From the NCBI GenBank assembly GCA_017410605.1, contig JAFQQN010000008.1, forward strand, positions 49,473 to 113,472: DNA of 64,000 nucleotides, in the 5' to 3' direction. Of the stretch, positions 26,542 to 35,036 are shown piece after piece (the first letter of the stretch is position 1; each line of letters starts with the position of its first letter). The notes under the pieces are model-generated. The model saw nothing but the letters and a program-made list of their open reading frames with translations. It had not been told where the DNA came from and did no database searches. Both the position numbers and the translations under genes were made by a program. Source of the stretch: Clostridia bacterium. Its GTDB lineage: Bacteria > Bacillota > Clostridia > Oscillospirales > Acutalibacteraceae.

Positions 26542-28392
26542 TTATTTATAGTCTGTAATTTCAAGATAAAGGTTGCTTATGCCGTCCCAATTATCCAAAG
26601 AAAAACTAACAGACTCATTCCACATTGTATCTCCCATAAATACATTATATCTATAATATGTTATATAGTCAATGAAATAACCGTGCTCATCATAAAGTTC
26701 AAATGAGGCACCCACGCAATCCCAGCCGGTATCCATTATTTCTACTTCAACATCAAAAACCACTTTAAGTTTATTTCCGTTCATTAAACTATAAGAAATA
26801 TTCGTGATTTTCATCATTGAGTGGTCATAAATGCTTGTATATATGGGCTCTTGATCGTTAAACTCAACAAGTAAATCAAGGGGTTTGCCACTCACTGCTC
26901 CGCAATATATGCAAATTGCAGCCGAAGTATATGTTGGCGTACTAAAATAATGTGAACAATTATCGTATTCTGTGGGGATTACATATCCGTCAGGCCCTAC
27001 ATAACACCAACCCAAGCTATCAGTCAACCAAGTGTTTCTTATCATATATCCGGAAGCTCCAAAATAATACCACTTTCCATCACTAAGAAACCATCTGTTT
27101 ACTACAGCGATGCCGTTACCATCAACATAAGCCCATTCAACTCCGTCATACACCCAGGTGTTTACAGACATATATCCGTTGTTGTCAAGATAATAAAAAG
27201 CACCGTTGTACTCTATCCAATCGTTTTTAAGCATTCTGCCATTTTTGTCTAGGTAGCACCAGCCATAACTGTCTAACATCCAAGAATTTGTAACACGGTA
27301 TCCGTCGGTTCCAACATAACACCAGCCCCCAATGTCACAAATCCAACTGTTAGTTACTATTCTACCATCTTCATTCAGGTAACACCAACCCTGCGAATCT
27401 GACACCCAAGCGTTTGTAACGCAATATCCGTTGGCACCAACATAGCACCAGCCTTGACTATCTTTAATCCAACTACTTTTTACTATTCTACCATCAGAGC
27501 CCAGATAACACCAACCGCGACTATCCTTAATCCAACTGTTGGTCAGCATATACCCCTTATAATCTATATAGTACCACTCTGTACCATCATGAATCCATTT
27601 GTTATATACTATACGACCATCGCTGTCAAGGTAACACCAACCCTGAGAATCTGATGCCCAAGCGTTTGTAACGCAATATCCATCAGCACCCAAATAACAC
27701 CAGCCATGGCTATCTTCTATCCACTGATTTGATAACATATAACCGTCGGCACCAACATAAGACCAACCTATATTATCATATATCCACTGATTATAGGTTA
27801 TTCTGCCGTCTCCGTCCAAATAACACCAACCGTAGCTGTCCTGTACCCAGGCATTTTTAACATAGGTGCCGTCAGGTTTTATGCAATACCATACACCATC
27901 TATATCTGTCCAAACATATGAATCCTGCGGTTGCTCGTAACTGAAATAAAAAGCATATTCGTTTAATAAAGAGCTTCCGTCTTTATTAGTTACAGCTATA
28001 TAATATGTTCCTGCGGCTAATTCTGCAGTGCATAACCAGCTCCATACCCCGTCATTATATCCCAACTCTGTAGCACCGGCAATACAACTTCCTGCCGAAT
28101 TAAGTATATAAAACAATAAAATATTATAATTTGAAGCTACGGCAGAGGCGAAGGTAGCAGAATACGGCATCTCAAATTTATAATAATCTGTATCGTTATT
28201 ACATACGTTTCCGTAAATTATAGAGTCGTTATAAATTACATTAGCACTTGTCATTGTGTTGTTGGGTTCTGCCTCTGTTAAAATATAGTCTCCCACATCT
28301 GCAGATACACCTACAGATAGTACCGATATTATCATTATAAGCGATAATATAAAGCAAAGTAACCTTTTAAAAACAACTTTTTTCATTTTCAT
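26542..28392 (-). CDS. Secreted protein with PPC-like domain and about 15 aromatic cell-wall-binding-type repeats
   Basis: 616-residue exported protein. Signal peptide 1-31 (FILSLIMIISVLSVGVSA). Residues about 35-155 resemble a bacterial pre-peptidase C-terminal (PPC) domain, starting TEAEPNNTMTSAN. Residues about 160-490 are about 15 repeats of 20-22 residues on the pattern W(I/V)xDSxGWCYLGxDGY, close to choline/glucan-binding (CW_binding) repeats; many carry a Cys in GWCY, which is unusual for an exported protein. A CxxC (AAICIYCGAVSGK) precedes a C-terminal beta-rich domain (about 510-616). No enzymatic domain is seen, so an adhesin or wall-associated role is inferred. Strong promoter with an operator; a divergent XRE gene lies upstream. 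Confidence 0.85.
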   Translation of the reverse strand: MKMKKVVFKRLLCFILSLIMIISVLSVGVSADVGDYILTEAEPNNTMTSANVIYNDSIIYGNVCNNDTDYYKFEMPYSATFASAVASNYNILLFYILNSAGSCIAGATELGYNDGVWSWLCTAELAAGTYYIAVTNKDGSSLLNEYAFYFSYEQPQDSYVWTDIDGVWYCIKPDGTYVKNAWVQDSYGWCYLDGDGRITYNQWIYDNIGWSYVGADGYMLSNQWIEDSHGWCYLGADGYCVTNAWASDSQGWCYLDSDGRIVYNKWIHDGTEWYYIDYKGYMLTNSWIKDSRGWCYLGSDGRIVKSSWIKDSQGWCYVGANGYCVTNAWVSDSQGWCYLNEDGRIVTNSWICDIGGWCYVGTDGYRVTNSWMLDSYGWCYLDKNGRMLKNDWIEYNGAFYYLDNNGYMSVNTWVYDGVEWAYVDGNGIAVVNRWFLSDGKWYYFGASGYMIRNTWLTDSLGWCYVGPDGYVIPTEYDNCSHYFSTPTYTSAAICIYCGAVSGKPLDLLVEFNDQEPIYTSIYDHSMMKITNISYSLMNGNKLKVVFDVEVEIMDTGWDCVGASFELYDEHGYFIDYITYYRYNVFMGDTMWNESVSFSLDNWDGISNLYLEITDYK

Positions 28393-28409
28393 TCCTCGCT
28401 TTCAGAAGA

Positions 28410-28465
28410 TTAATGCACCTATATCGGTACATTAATATTATAAATCAAACATATAATAAAGTCAA
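28410..28465 (-). promoter_or_regulatory. Consensus promoter plus operator-like palindrome for the repeat protein
   Basis: Minus strand TTGACT (28465-28460), 17-base spacer, TATAAT (28442-28437). A 26-base inverted repeat, TTAATGCACC-N6-GGTACATTAA with one mismatch (28410-28435), lies directly after the -10 box and would cover the start point. The divergent XRE protein is the natural candidate to bind it. Confidence 0.8.
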
Positions 28466-28500
28466 GCCTTTTTCAATAAATCAAACAGGAGGCATAATGT

Positions 28501-28740
28501 ATGAACTCTGCTATTGAAAAAAGAATTGGCAACAACATACGTAGACTAAGGAAAAACGCAGGAATAACACAAGAACAATTGGCTGCACGAATGCAAATAA
28601 ACGGATGCGACATTACCCGCAGTATGATTGCAAAAATCGAGGTTGGTCAACGCCATATATATCCCGACGAAATAATGCTTATTAAAAAAATTCTTAATGT
28701 TGAATATAGCGATATTTTCAGTTCAAACACCCTTCCGTAA
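28501..28740 (+). CDS. XRE family helix-turn-helix regulator
   Basis: 79-residue DNA-binding protein made of a single Cro/C1-type HTH (IRRLRKNAGITQEQLAARMQ ... ITRSMIAKIEVGQRHI). AGGAGG ribosome site. It faces away from the repeat-protein gene, whose promoter carries a palindrome, so it probably regulates that gene and perhaps itself. There is no effector domain. Confidence 0.88.
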   Translation: MNSAIEKRIGNNIRRLRKNAGITQEQLAARMQINGCDITRSMIAKIEVGQRHIYPDEIMLIKKILNVEYSDIFSSNTLP

Positions 28741-28791
28741 GACAGGTGCTTTTTAATACTCTACTGCAAAATACTAAGAATTATTAATAGT

Positions 28792-28828
28792 AAAATCCCT
28801 TAAGTTTTTGTAAAACTTAAGGGATTTT
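28792..28828. terminator. Bidirectional terminator
   Basis: 17-base perfect stem AAAATCCCTTAAGTTTT / complement with a three-base loop between the XRE gene and the convergent ABC transporter gene. Confidence 0.93.
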
Positions 28829-28836
28829 AAATTTAG

Positions 28837-31800
28837 TTATTCAGTTCTAAGAGCAACAACAGGGTCTTTCTTAGCGGCGCTTCGTGAGGGTATAATACCT
28901 GCAACCAGGGTTAACAAAACGCTTATAACCAACAAAGCGACAGCAGTAGGTACCGGAAGATATGCATTAAGATTGCTTATTCCAGTAAAATGGTGAAGTA
29001 TCATATTTATTGGAATACACAGTAAATAGGTTATAATTATTCCAAGCATACCGGAGGCAAAGCCGATTATTATTGTTTCAGCATTGAACATACCCGAAAC
29101 ATTCTTTTTAGAGGCTCCTATAGCTCTTAAAATTCCTATTTCCTTGGTTCTTTCCTGAACCGAAATGAGTGTTATAACACCTATCATAATTGAAGAAACA
29201 ATAAGAGAAACTGCCACAAAAGCAATAAGAACATAGGTAACAGCATCGATTATAGAGGTTACCGAGCTCATCATAAGACCAACATAATCGGTGTAAGTTA
29301 TTTTTTTCAGCTCCGAAACACCGTCGTTATATTTTGTTATGGCCTCTTCAATAACATCCTTATTTTCAAAAGACGAGGCAAAAAGGTTGATTGTAGAAGG
29401 AGAATCAAGGTTAACATACCCTAGCTTTTCAAGGTTAGCGTCGTAAGAAGAGTCGGAAAACTCTAAAACCTCATCATAATACATTGCAAATTGCTCATTT
29501 GAATAGCCTAACATAGCCATATCAAGAGCCGCCACTAACTGTGCTGTGCTCATTGAAGACATTTGAGCTTCAACATTTTTGGCATATTGAAGCTTGGTGC
29601 TTTCGGTTATCATTTGGGTGAAAAGCTCATCCATTTCCTCATCGGTCATGGCAGATAAATAGCTTCTTATATCAGCCTCACCCATATTCATCTGCTCAGA
29701 CAGGGCCTGGGTCATCATATCCTCTATTTTTGCCCTATCCATATTCTTTTTAGTATTCTCAACAATACTATCCAGCTCTTCCTTAGAGGGAAGGCTCATT
29801 ATTTTTATATAAGCCGCCGCCTTTTTATCATTGTCAAGACCGTTTATATATTTTTTAAACTCACGAACCTTTTCTTGGTCTTCAAGCTTTCCAGAGGTTT
29901 CTTTGAAGGGAAGTCCAGTAAAAATATCTTTATCTCTACTTTCAAGCTGAGCTTTGATGGCTGCAGATTCTTTTGAATTTTCTATAATATATTCTGTTAG
30001 CTTATGGGTATAGCCTATGCTACCGGTAAGCATTGTTGAAACAGCATCTTCCGAAGGACGTATAATTCCCGAAATTTTGAGGTCTATTCCATTATCATAA
30101 AGATATTGCAACCCTGCAGCTGTATCACGAAGGTCGGTATAGGTTCCGCTTACCTCATCAAAAACATAACAAGAAGAGTTAAAAACAGTGCGGAACTTCA
30201 TACTGCAAATATCTTCATATGACCACTTTTGCACCTTAGTTTCTATAGAGGTTTTGTCTATGGCCGCCTTGGCAAGAGCATCAATATCCTCTTTAGAGGT
30301 AAGTCCCAATGCGTAGAGCGTCATATCATCTATTTCATTATTTTCATCTACAACAAGTACAATTTCGTTATATTCTGTAGGCCAAGAGCCATAAATTACA
30401 TCATATTGTTTTTCTAAAAGGGGACTTATGAGTTTTCCGTTATCACCTGAAAGCATTTCTTGCCAAAGTACGGCGCCGGGGCTCATTGAACTCATAGCCG
30501 AACCACCCATTATGCCCTCCTGAAAATCCAACATTGAGGTAAGGTCCATACCAAAATATTCAATTAACAGGTCTTGAAGTAGCTTTTGGGAGTCGGAATG
30601 AATAATTTCTCCGTCGATATTTTTGGTATATACCAACATATCCATATTATAGGTATATTGTACACCGCTTATGGCTTCTTTGAGCGCGGCATCACCCTGC
30701 TCACTGTTTCGGTGATTTTCAAGATAGGTTTTAAAGGCCTTTAAATCATTCTCGTCTGCCTCCATATTATTAAGCGCATTAACAAGATTATAAAACATTG
30801 CCTTTTGATAAACTGCATCGTTTTCATGCGCCTCGGCCGACTCTGCCTGACCCATAAAAGCGGTAAGAAGAGAGCTCATATTCATATGCTGAGCCTCAAG
30901 GGTTAAAGGATAAGAAGAAAGTGTATCCTCCTGAATAGTATTGATATAGGTTGTCATACCCTGAGAAACCGCATAAATAAGTGCTATACCAATAATACCA
31001 ATGCTTCCGGCAAAGGCAGCAAGTGCTGTTCTTCCCTTTTTTGTGAAAAGGTTTTTAAGAGAAAGTCCAAAAGAAGTAGCCCAAGACATAGAGGGCTTTT
31101 TAATATATTTTTTTCTCGCCTCATCGGTATCAATACAGTCTTCAGCCTTGCCCCGCTCTTCATCTGACAAAGGCGCGGTATCACCCACCACCCTGCCGTC
31201 TAACATTTTTATAATTCTTGTAGAATAGTTTTCGGCAAGTTCGGGGTTATGGGTTACCATAACCACTAAACGGTCTTTTGCAACCTCTTTTAAAAGCTCC
31301 ATAACTTGAATACCGGTTTCGGTATCCAGTGCACCGGTAGGCTCATCGGCCAAAAGAACATCGGGATTATTAACAAGTGCTCGGGCTATTGCCACACGCT
31401 GCATTTGTCCGCCCGACATTTGATTAGGCTTTTTATGAAGCTGGTCACCAAGTCCAACCTTTTCTAATGCCTCTTTAGCTTTTCTTCTCCGTTCTGAACG
31501 GGAAACACCCGAAATTGTAAGGGCTAATTCAACATTGGCAAGTACCGACTGGTGGGGAATAAGATTGTAGCTTTGAAACACGAAACCAATTGTATGATTG
31601 CGGTAAGAGTCCCAATCGCGGTCTTTATATTCCTTTGTGGAAATTCCATTTATAATAAGGTCACCGCTATCGTAACAGTCCAAGCCACCTATAATATTAA
31701 GAAGCGTAGTCTTACCCGAACCACTAGGCCCTAAAATAGCTACAAACTCATTATCCCTCAGTTCCAAACTTACATTGTCAAGAGCCGTCTGCTCAAGACT

Positions 31801-31842
31801 TCCGGTAACATATTTTTTGCAAACATTTTTTGCCTGAAGCAT
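28837..31842 (-). CDS. Fused ABC transporter ATPase-permease (MacB/FtsX type)
   Basis: 1001 residues. The N-terminal ATPase (1-230) has Walker A GPSGSGKTTLLN, signature MSGGQMQRVAIARAL and Walker B VLLADEPTGALD. The first membrane helix is at about 275-297; a very large extracytoplasmic region of about 550 residues (300-855) follows; then three helices of the FtsX permease (about 860-885, 915-940, 960-985), with the typical SVQERTKEIGILRAIGASKKNV loop. A LolCDE/MacB-like role in exporting peptides, lipoproteins or antibiotics is inferred; substrate unknown. Ribosome site AAAGGAG. A single gene encodes both halves of a homodimeric transporter. Confidence 0.93.
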   Translation of the reverse strand: MLQAKNVCKKYVTGSLEQTALDNVSLELRDNEFVAILGPSGSGKTTLLNIIGGLDCYDSGDLIINGISTKEYKDRDWDSYRNHTIGFVFQSYNLIPHQSVLANVELALTISGVSRSERRRKAKEALEKVGLGDQLHKKPNQMSGGQMQRVAIARALVNNPDVLLADEPTGALDTETGIQVMELLKEVAKDRLVVMVTHNPELAENYSTRIIKMLDGRVVGDTAPLSDEERGKAEDCIDTDEARKKYIKKPSMSWATSFGLSLKNLFTKKGRTALAAFAGSIGIIGIALIYAVSQGMTTYINTIQEDTLSSYPLTLEAQHMNMSSLLTAFMGQAESAEAHENDAVYQKAMFYNLVNALNNMEADENDLKAFKTYLENHRNSEQGDAALKEAISGVQYTYNMDMLVYTKNIDGEIIHSDSQKLLQDLLIEYFGMDLTSMLDFQEGIMGGSAMSSMSPGAVLWQEMLSGDNGKLISPLLEKQYDVIYGSWPTEYNEIVLVVDENNEIDDMTLYALGLTSKEDIDALAKAAIDKTSIETKVQKWSYEDICSMKFRTVFNSSCYVFDEVSGTYTDLRDTAAGLQYLYDNGIDLKISGIIRPSEDAVSTMLTGSIGYTHKLTEYIIENSKESAAIKAQLESRDKDIFTGLPFKETSGKLEDQEKVREFKKYINGLDNDKKAAAYIKIMSLPSKEELDSIVENTKKNMDRAKIEDMMTQALSEQMNMGEADIRSYLSAMTDEEMDELFTQMITESTKLQYAKNVEAQMSSMSTAQLVAALDMAMLGYSNEQFAMYYDEVLEFSDSSYDANLEKLGYVNLDSPSTINLFASSFENKDVIEEAITKYNDGVSELKKITYTDYVGLMMSSVTSIIDAVTYVLIAFVAVSLIVSSIMIGVITLISVQERTKEIGILRAIGASKKNVSGMFNAETIIIGFASGMLGIIITYLLCIPINMILHHFTGISNLNAYLPVPTAVALLVISVLLTLVAGIIPSRSAAKKDPVVALRTE

Positions 31843-31949
31843 AGTAAACTCCTTTATTTTATGTTTATTCTACAACTTAATTTTATGTATTTTACAGAAT
31901 AATTAGTCAACAAATTATACCATTTTTATAAACAGTTTGTAAACAATAT

Positions 31950-31973
31950 AAAAAGGTCACTATTTTTTGACCA
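31950..31973 (-). terminator. Short terminator overlapping the end of the lipoprotein gene
   Basis: Stem GGTCA / TGACC with an eight-base loop and a T run on the minus strand; the arm includes the last codons. Confidence 0.6.
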
Positions 31974-33525
31974 AAGCAAGGTCAATAATGCCATCAAAGG
32001 GTGAAATTACAGGGCAGCTATAAATGTTTGCATAGCCAAATGCCTCTTTATTATTTACCAGCGGCATTAAAATATATTCGTCATTAATTATTTTAATGGC
32101 TTTATTATAAAGGTCTACAATATTATCTTCAGAAATATTAGCCGAAACCGATTTAATCAGTTCATCATAGCCTTTGTCAGATAATTGGTACATATTAGAT
32201 TTATTTTCGCTAACAAAATTAAGTAAATAATTTGTAGCAGAGCCGTTTGTATCGGTATAGGGGGCAATTGCCAATGAATATTCCTTAAAAGCTATTCGGC
32301 TTGTAAGGTCCTCGTTAGAATTTACCTCTTCCAAGTTAACTACCACACCCAAGGTGTGCTGAAGCTGTGTTGCAATTTCCATTGCCAACTGTCTTATGCC
32401 CTCGTTTTTATGGTGAAGTATAACCATTGTGCCGGGAGCACCGTATTTATCAACCCCACTCATATAAAGGCTTCGGGCTGTTTCGGCATTATATATTTTA
32501 GGGAAGCCTGTGCTACAGAGTTCACTAATAGGGGTATTTGAAAGCTTTAACGACTGAGGTATTAACACATCACTTCTATCTAGGCCCGGCAACAAATTAT
32601 CAAAAAGTTCATCTCTATTAATACTGCTCATTATAGCCTTTTTAAACTCTTCTTTACCAAAGGCAGAGGCACTGTTGATAAGCAGACCGTAGCCTGTTTT
32701 TGAAAATTCATATTTTTTAGAATTTTCAAGTGCCACTGTAGAATCAACAAACCCCATATCTATAGAGTTTTTTTCCAGCTTTTCATCGCGGGAAGCAAAA
32801 TCACCCACACTAAAAACTACAGAACTGGCTTCTGCTTTAAACCTTCCCTCATAATATTCATTGCTTAAAATTCTAAGCCGAAAATCATCCTGCTTATCCC
32901 AATAATACATTGAAAAAGAACCGTTAGACACTATCTCGTCCTCATTCATACCATATTTACCCTTTGCCTCTTTAAAGGCTTTACGGTTGCAAGGCATAGC
33001 AACGGCCGAGGAAAGCTTTTTAAGAAAATTGTTATCCGGCTCACTTAAAACAATTTGCAAAACATTTTCACTAACTGCGGTAACACCAAGCTTTTCGTTA
33101 CCGCCCTCTGCTATATTTCGGGCATTTTTTATAGAATATAAAAGCGAAGCCGAGGGTGCAGAAATTTTAGGGTCTACCGCCCTTTCCAAGCCAAAAACAA
33201 AATCATCTGCCGTAAGCCTATCGCCGTTAGACCACCCAGAGTTGCCATTTAAGGTGAAGGTGTAAACAAGCCCGTCGGCCGAGGCTTCAATTTTTTCTGC
33301 CGCACCGGGTACAACCTTACCCTCTTCATCAATACGGGTAAGCCCCTCAAACATATTGCGAACTATCATTTCTTCAGATATGCCCGAGGCTAACTGTGGG
33401 TCTAAGGTTGTTGGCTCAGTGTCTAGCTCAATATAAAGTATATATTTATCCTCTGCTGAATCACAACCAAATAAAGTGAATGAAAGTAAAACCGCCACCA
33501 ACAGGCATAAAGTTTTTTTAAGCAT
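31960..33525 (-). CDS. Extracellular solute-binding lipoprotein, oligopeptide type (SBP_bac_5)
   Basis: 521 residues from the preferred ATG at 33525, which has an AGAGGG ribosome site; the frame is open 17 codons further but without a signal. Signal peptide with lipobox LFGC. The mature protein starts with the OppA-like pattern LDTEPTTLDPQLASG and contains LVYTFTLNGNSGWSNGDRLTADDFVFGLERAVDP, typical of family 5 binding proteins. No permease or ATPase genes for an Opp system are nearby, so it is an orphan; the cargo may be peptides. Confidence 0.93.
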   Translation of the reverse strand: MLKKTLCLLVAVLLSFTLFGCDSAEDKYILYIELDTEPTTLDPQLASGISEEMIVRNMFEGLTRIDEEGKVVPGAAEKIEASADGLVYTFTLNGNSGWSNGDRLTADDFVFGLERAVDPKISAPSASLLYSIKNARNIAEGGNEKLGVTAVSENVLQIVLSEPDNNFLKKLSSAVAMPCNRKAFKEAKGKYGMNEDEIVSNGSFSMYYWDKQDDFRLRILSNEYYEGRFKAEASSVVFSVGDFASRDEKLEKNSIDMGFVDSTVALENSKKYEFSKTGYGLLINSASAFGKEEFKKAIMSSINRDELFDNLLPGLDRSDVLIPQSLKLSNTPISELCSTGFPKIYNAETARSLYMSGVDKYGAPGTMVILHHKNEGIRQLAMEIATQLQHTLGVVVNLEEVNSNEDLTSRIAFKEYSLAIAPYTDTNGSATNYLLNFVSENKSNMYQLSDKGYDELIKSVSANISEDNIVDLYNKAIKIINDEYILMPLVNNKEAFGYANIYSCPVISPFDGIIDLALVKK

Positions 33526-33734
33526 TTTTAAACCCTCTTTATATAAAACAAATATAATTTTATATTTATTAAACAAGATAAATTTCTCTTTATACAGTAT
33601 AACAGATGAACTATATTAAATCAAGAAGTTATAAGGCGTGTTATTTATAACATTTGCAATATGAATTCTGCGGTGTAATAGACGGTGTAATAGAAAGAAA
33701 GTTTTTTTAATAGAGCAAAATTTAGAGAAAAATA

Positions 33735-33777
33735 AAAAGTCGGCAAATCCGCTTAACTATGCGGAATTACCGATTTT
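33735..33777 (-). terminator. Imperfect terminator after the XRE gene
   Basis: Arms AAAAGTCGGCAAATCCGC and GCGGAATTACCGATTTT pair with two mismatches; T-rich on the minus strand. Confidence 0.65.
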
Positions 33778-33790
33778 AAACTTGGTGTGC

Positions 33791-34033
33791 CTACCTAATT
33801 TCCTGCTCTAAATTATCAAACTCAGGTGTTGAGAAAAATTCACCTAAAGTTATATCTAATCCGTCACAAAATTTCTTGATTGTAGTTATAGATACATCTC
33901 GTCTGTTTTTGTCTATCATACTATATGCAGTAGATGGCGTAACTCCTGAAATATTTGCTAATTCGTTGATTTTTATATTTCTTTCCTCACACAATTTTTT
34001 AAATCTTTCAGCAACAACATCTTTGACGCTCAT
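33791..34033 (-). CDS. XRE family helix-turn-helix regulator
   Basis: 80 residues with one Cro/C1 HTH (RFKKLCEERNIKINELANISG ... STAYSMIDKNRRDVSI). Small regulators of this kind are common on clostridial mobile elements as well as in the core genome. It is divergent from a 39-residue cysteine-rich gene, with perfect palindromes between them that could be its operators. Confidence 0.88.
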   Translation of the reverse strand: MSVKDVVAERFKKLCEERNIKINELANISGVTPSTAYSMIDKNRRDVSITTIKKFCDGLDITLGEFFSTPEFDNLEQEIR

Positions 34034-34049
34034 TTAATTCACCTCAAAA

Positions 34050-34115
34050 ATATTGTATGCAAATTTGCAATATCGCGTATACGCACTCGCGTAATATGAT
34101 AAGTGATGTTATAAT
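34050..34115. promoter_or_regulatory. Divergent regulatory region with two perfect palindromes
   Basis: TGCAAATTTGCA at 34058-34069, embedded in a wider ATATTG...CAATAT repeat (34050-34073), and GCGTATACGC at 34075-34084. A TATAAT at 34110-34115 fits a plus-strand promoter for the small gene at 34148; its -35 is weak, which would suit activator or repressor control. Confidence 0.55.
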
Positions 34116-34147
34116 TAACAATCATTACGTACTTTGAGGTGTTTAAA

Positions 34148-34267
34148 ATGAAATGTGAAAACAGCTTTTGCATTTATCAATCAAAAGGAAAATGTATCTT
34201 AGATAAAGTCGCTATTGATAGTTTAGGAATGTGCGCCGAATGCATATATCCAGATATCGATGAATAG
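34148..34267 (+). CDS. Small cysteine-rich protein, probable metal-binding knuckle
   Basis: 39-residue protein with cysteines at positions 3, 8, 16, 29 and 32 (ending MCAECIYPDIDE). A GAGGTG ribosome site is nine bases before the ATG. I recall similar short CxxxxC...CAEC-type proteins in Clostridia, often near XRE genes, but no function is known. It is too short for usual gene finders. The spacing of cysteines suggests a single zinc site. Confidence 0.7.
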   Translation: MKCENSFCIYQSKGKCILDKVAIDSLGMCAECIYPDIDE

Positions 34268-34392
34268 ATTTTAAATCAAGCAAAATTCAAGCTTTTGAAA
34301 AATTATGAAAAGTCAAACGATAATTAAATGTTTGGTTTTTATTCTTATTATATCCCAAGAATACCATATTAGCGGTGGAGGTGCAATATAAT

Positions 34393-34558
34393 CAATGCGA
34401 AGCATTGCATATCATCAAAGCAGAACTCTTTGTATATCATCATTGCGAAAGTATTTTAATGCACACCTGCGGTATGATGAAATATAACTATGGCACACTT
34501 GCCATAGTTGATGATATACACGCTAAAGCGTGATGATATACCATCGCTTTCGCAATGG
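34393..34558. repeat. Cluster of short hairpins linked by GATGATATAC motifs
   Basis: Four small inverted repeats in 170 bases: CAATGC-GAA-GCATTG (34393-34407), ACTATGGCA-CACT-TGCCATAGT (34487-34508), CACGC-TAAA-GCGTG (34519-34532) and an imperfect CCAT...ATGG (34541-34558). The linker GATGATATAC occurs at 34510-34519 and 34532-34541 and, reversed, at 34432-34441 and (variant) 34407-34416. No gene is seen in 34268-34812; this looks like a non-coding dispersed palindromic element. Confidence 0.7.
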
Positions 34559-34561
34559 ATA

Positions 34562-34595
34562 AAAAAATAACGAAGCGTATGCTTCGTTATTTTTT
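34562..34595. terminator. Perfect hairpin after the truncated tRNA fragment
   Basis: 15-base perfect arms AAAAAATAACGAAGC / complement with loop GTAT; shape of a strong intrinsic terminator on the minus strand. Confidence 0.85.
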
Positions 34596-34628
34596 GGTCC
34601 GAGTGACTGGAGTCGAACCAGCGGCCTC
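34595..34628 (-). pseudogene. Truncated tRNA-Pro 3' half (possible att site)
   Basis: 34 bases identical to the 3' part of the complete tRNA-Pro at 34813-34889: CCA end, acceptor 3' strand, T arm and variable region. The match stops at the anticodon arm, after which the sequence is unrelated. This is what remains when an element integrates into a tRNA 3' end and duplicates it. Confidence 0.85.
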
Positions 34629-34700
34629 ACGTCTGCTCGTTCCTCGCATACTAATGACTTGTCGACCCAACGCCTTGCGTTCGGTACCCGACTGCGTCGC

Positions 34701-34745
34701 TTTTGGCTAAAAACGTGCCACCGGCACATTTTATTAACGCCAAAA
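34701..34745. repeat. Composite palindrome between tRNA fragment and tRNA-Pro
   Basis: Outer arms TTTTGGC / GCCAAAA (34701-34707, 34739-34745) enclose an inner stem around GTGCC-ACC-GGCAC. Just after it, 34755-34769 carries an inverted copy of the tRNA-Pro anticodon-arm segment (GGGTTCAAGAGGCC). Confidence 0.6.
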
Positions 34746-34783
34746 CCCTCTTAGGGTTCAAGAGGCCCCTTTCGAATATAAAA

Positions 34784-34813
34784 AAATAAGACTGCTTTTT
34801 CGCAATCTTATTT
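34784..34813 (-). terminator. Terminator of tRNA-Pro
   Basis: Arms AAATAAGACTGC and GCAATCTTATTT pair with one mismatch, directly after the CCA end on the minus strand and followed by Ts. Confidence 0.7.
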
Positions 34814-34889
34814 GGTCCGAGTGACTGGAGTCGAACCAGCGGCCTCTTGAACCCCATTCAAGCGCTCTACCAAACTGAGCCACACCCGG
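34813..34889 (-). tRNA. tRNA-Pro (anticodon GGG), CCA encoded
   Basis: Complete cloverleaf on the minus strand: acceptor CCGGGTG / CACTCGG with discriminator A and encoded CCA, D arm GCTC...GAGC, anticodon stem CTTGA / TCAAG with loop ATGGGGT giving GGG at 34853-34855, T arm CTGG-TTCGACT-CCAG. 77 bases in total. Confidence 0.95.
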
Positions 34890-34984
34890 ATAAATATTGA
34901 ATTTTCGTCACCGCAGACTATATTACCACATCTAAAGTTAAAAATCAAGCCTTTTTTTCAAAAAAAGGAAATTTTTTAAAAAGT

Positions 34985-35014
34985 AAAAAACTGCCGTCTA
35001 AAAAGGCGGCAGTT
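34985..35014 (-). terminator. Terminator of the HPr-like gene
   Basis: Stem AACTGCCG / CGGCAGTT followed by six Ts on the minus strand, 23 bases after the stop codon. Confidence 0.8.
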
Positions 35015-35036
35015 ACAAGCTTAATTTTTAAAAAAA

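Noticed and set aside
26980..27900. CRISPR-like regular repeats of about 60-65 bases
   Set aside because: The period is a multiple of three and the repeats translate to aromatic protein repeats within one frame; no spacers or leader.
33791..34267. Toxin-antitoxin pair
   Set aside because: The genes are divergent and the small Cys-rich protein has no toxin-like feature; a regulator and target pair fits better.
34523..34857. Two open frames of 68 codons around tRNA-Pro
   Set aside because: They run through the tRNA, its truncated copy and hairpins; no coding features or ribosome sites.
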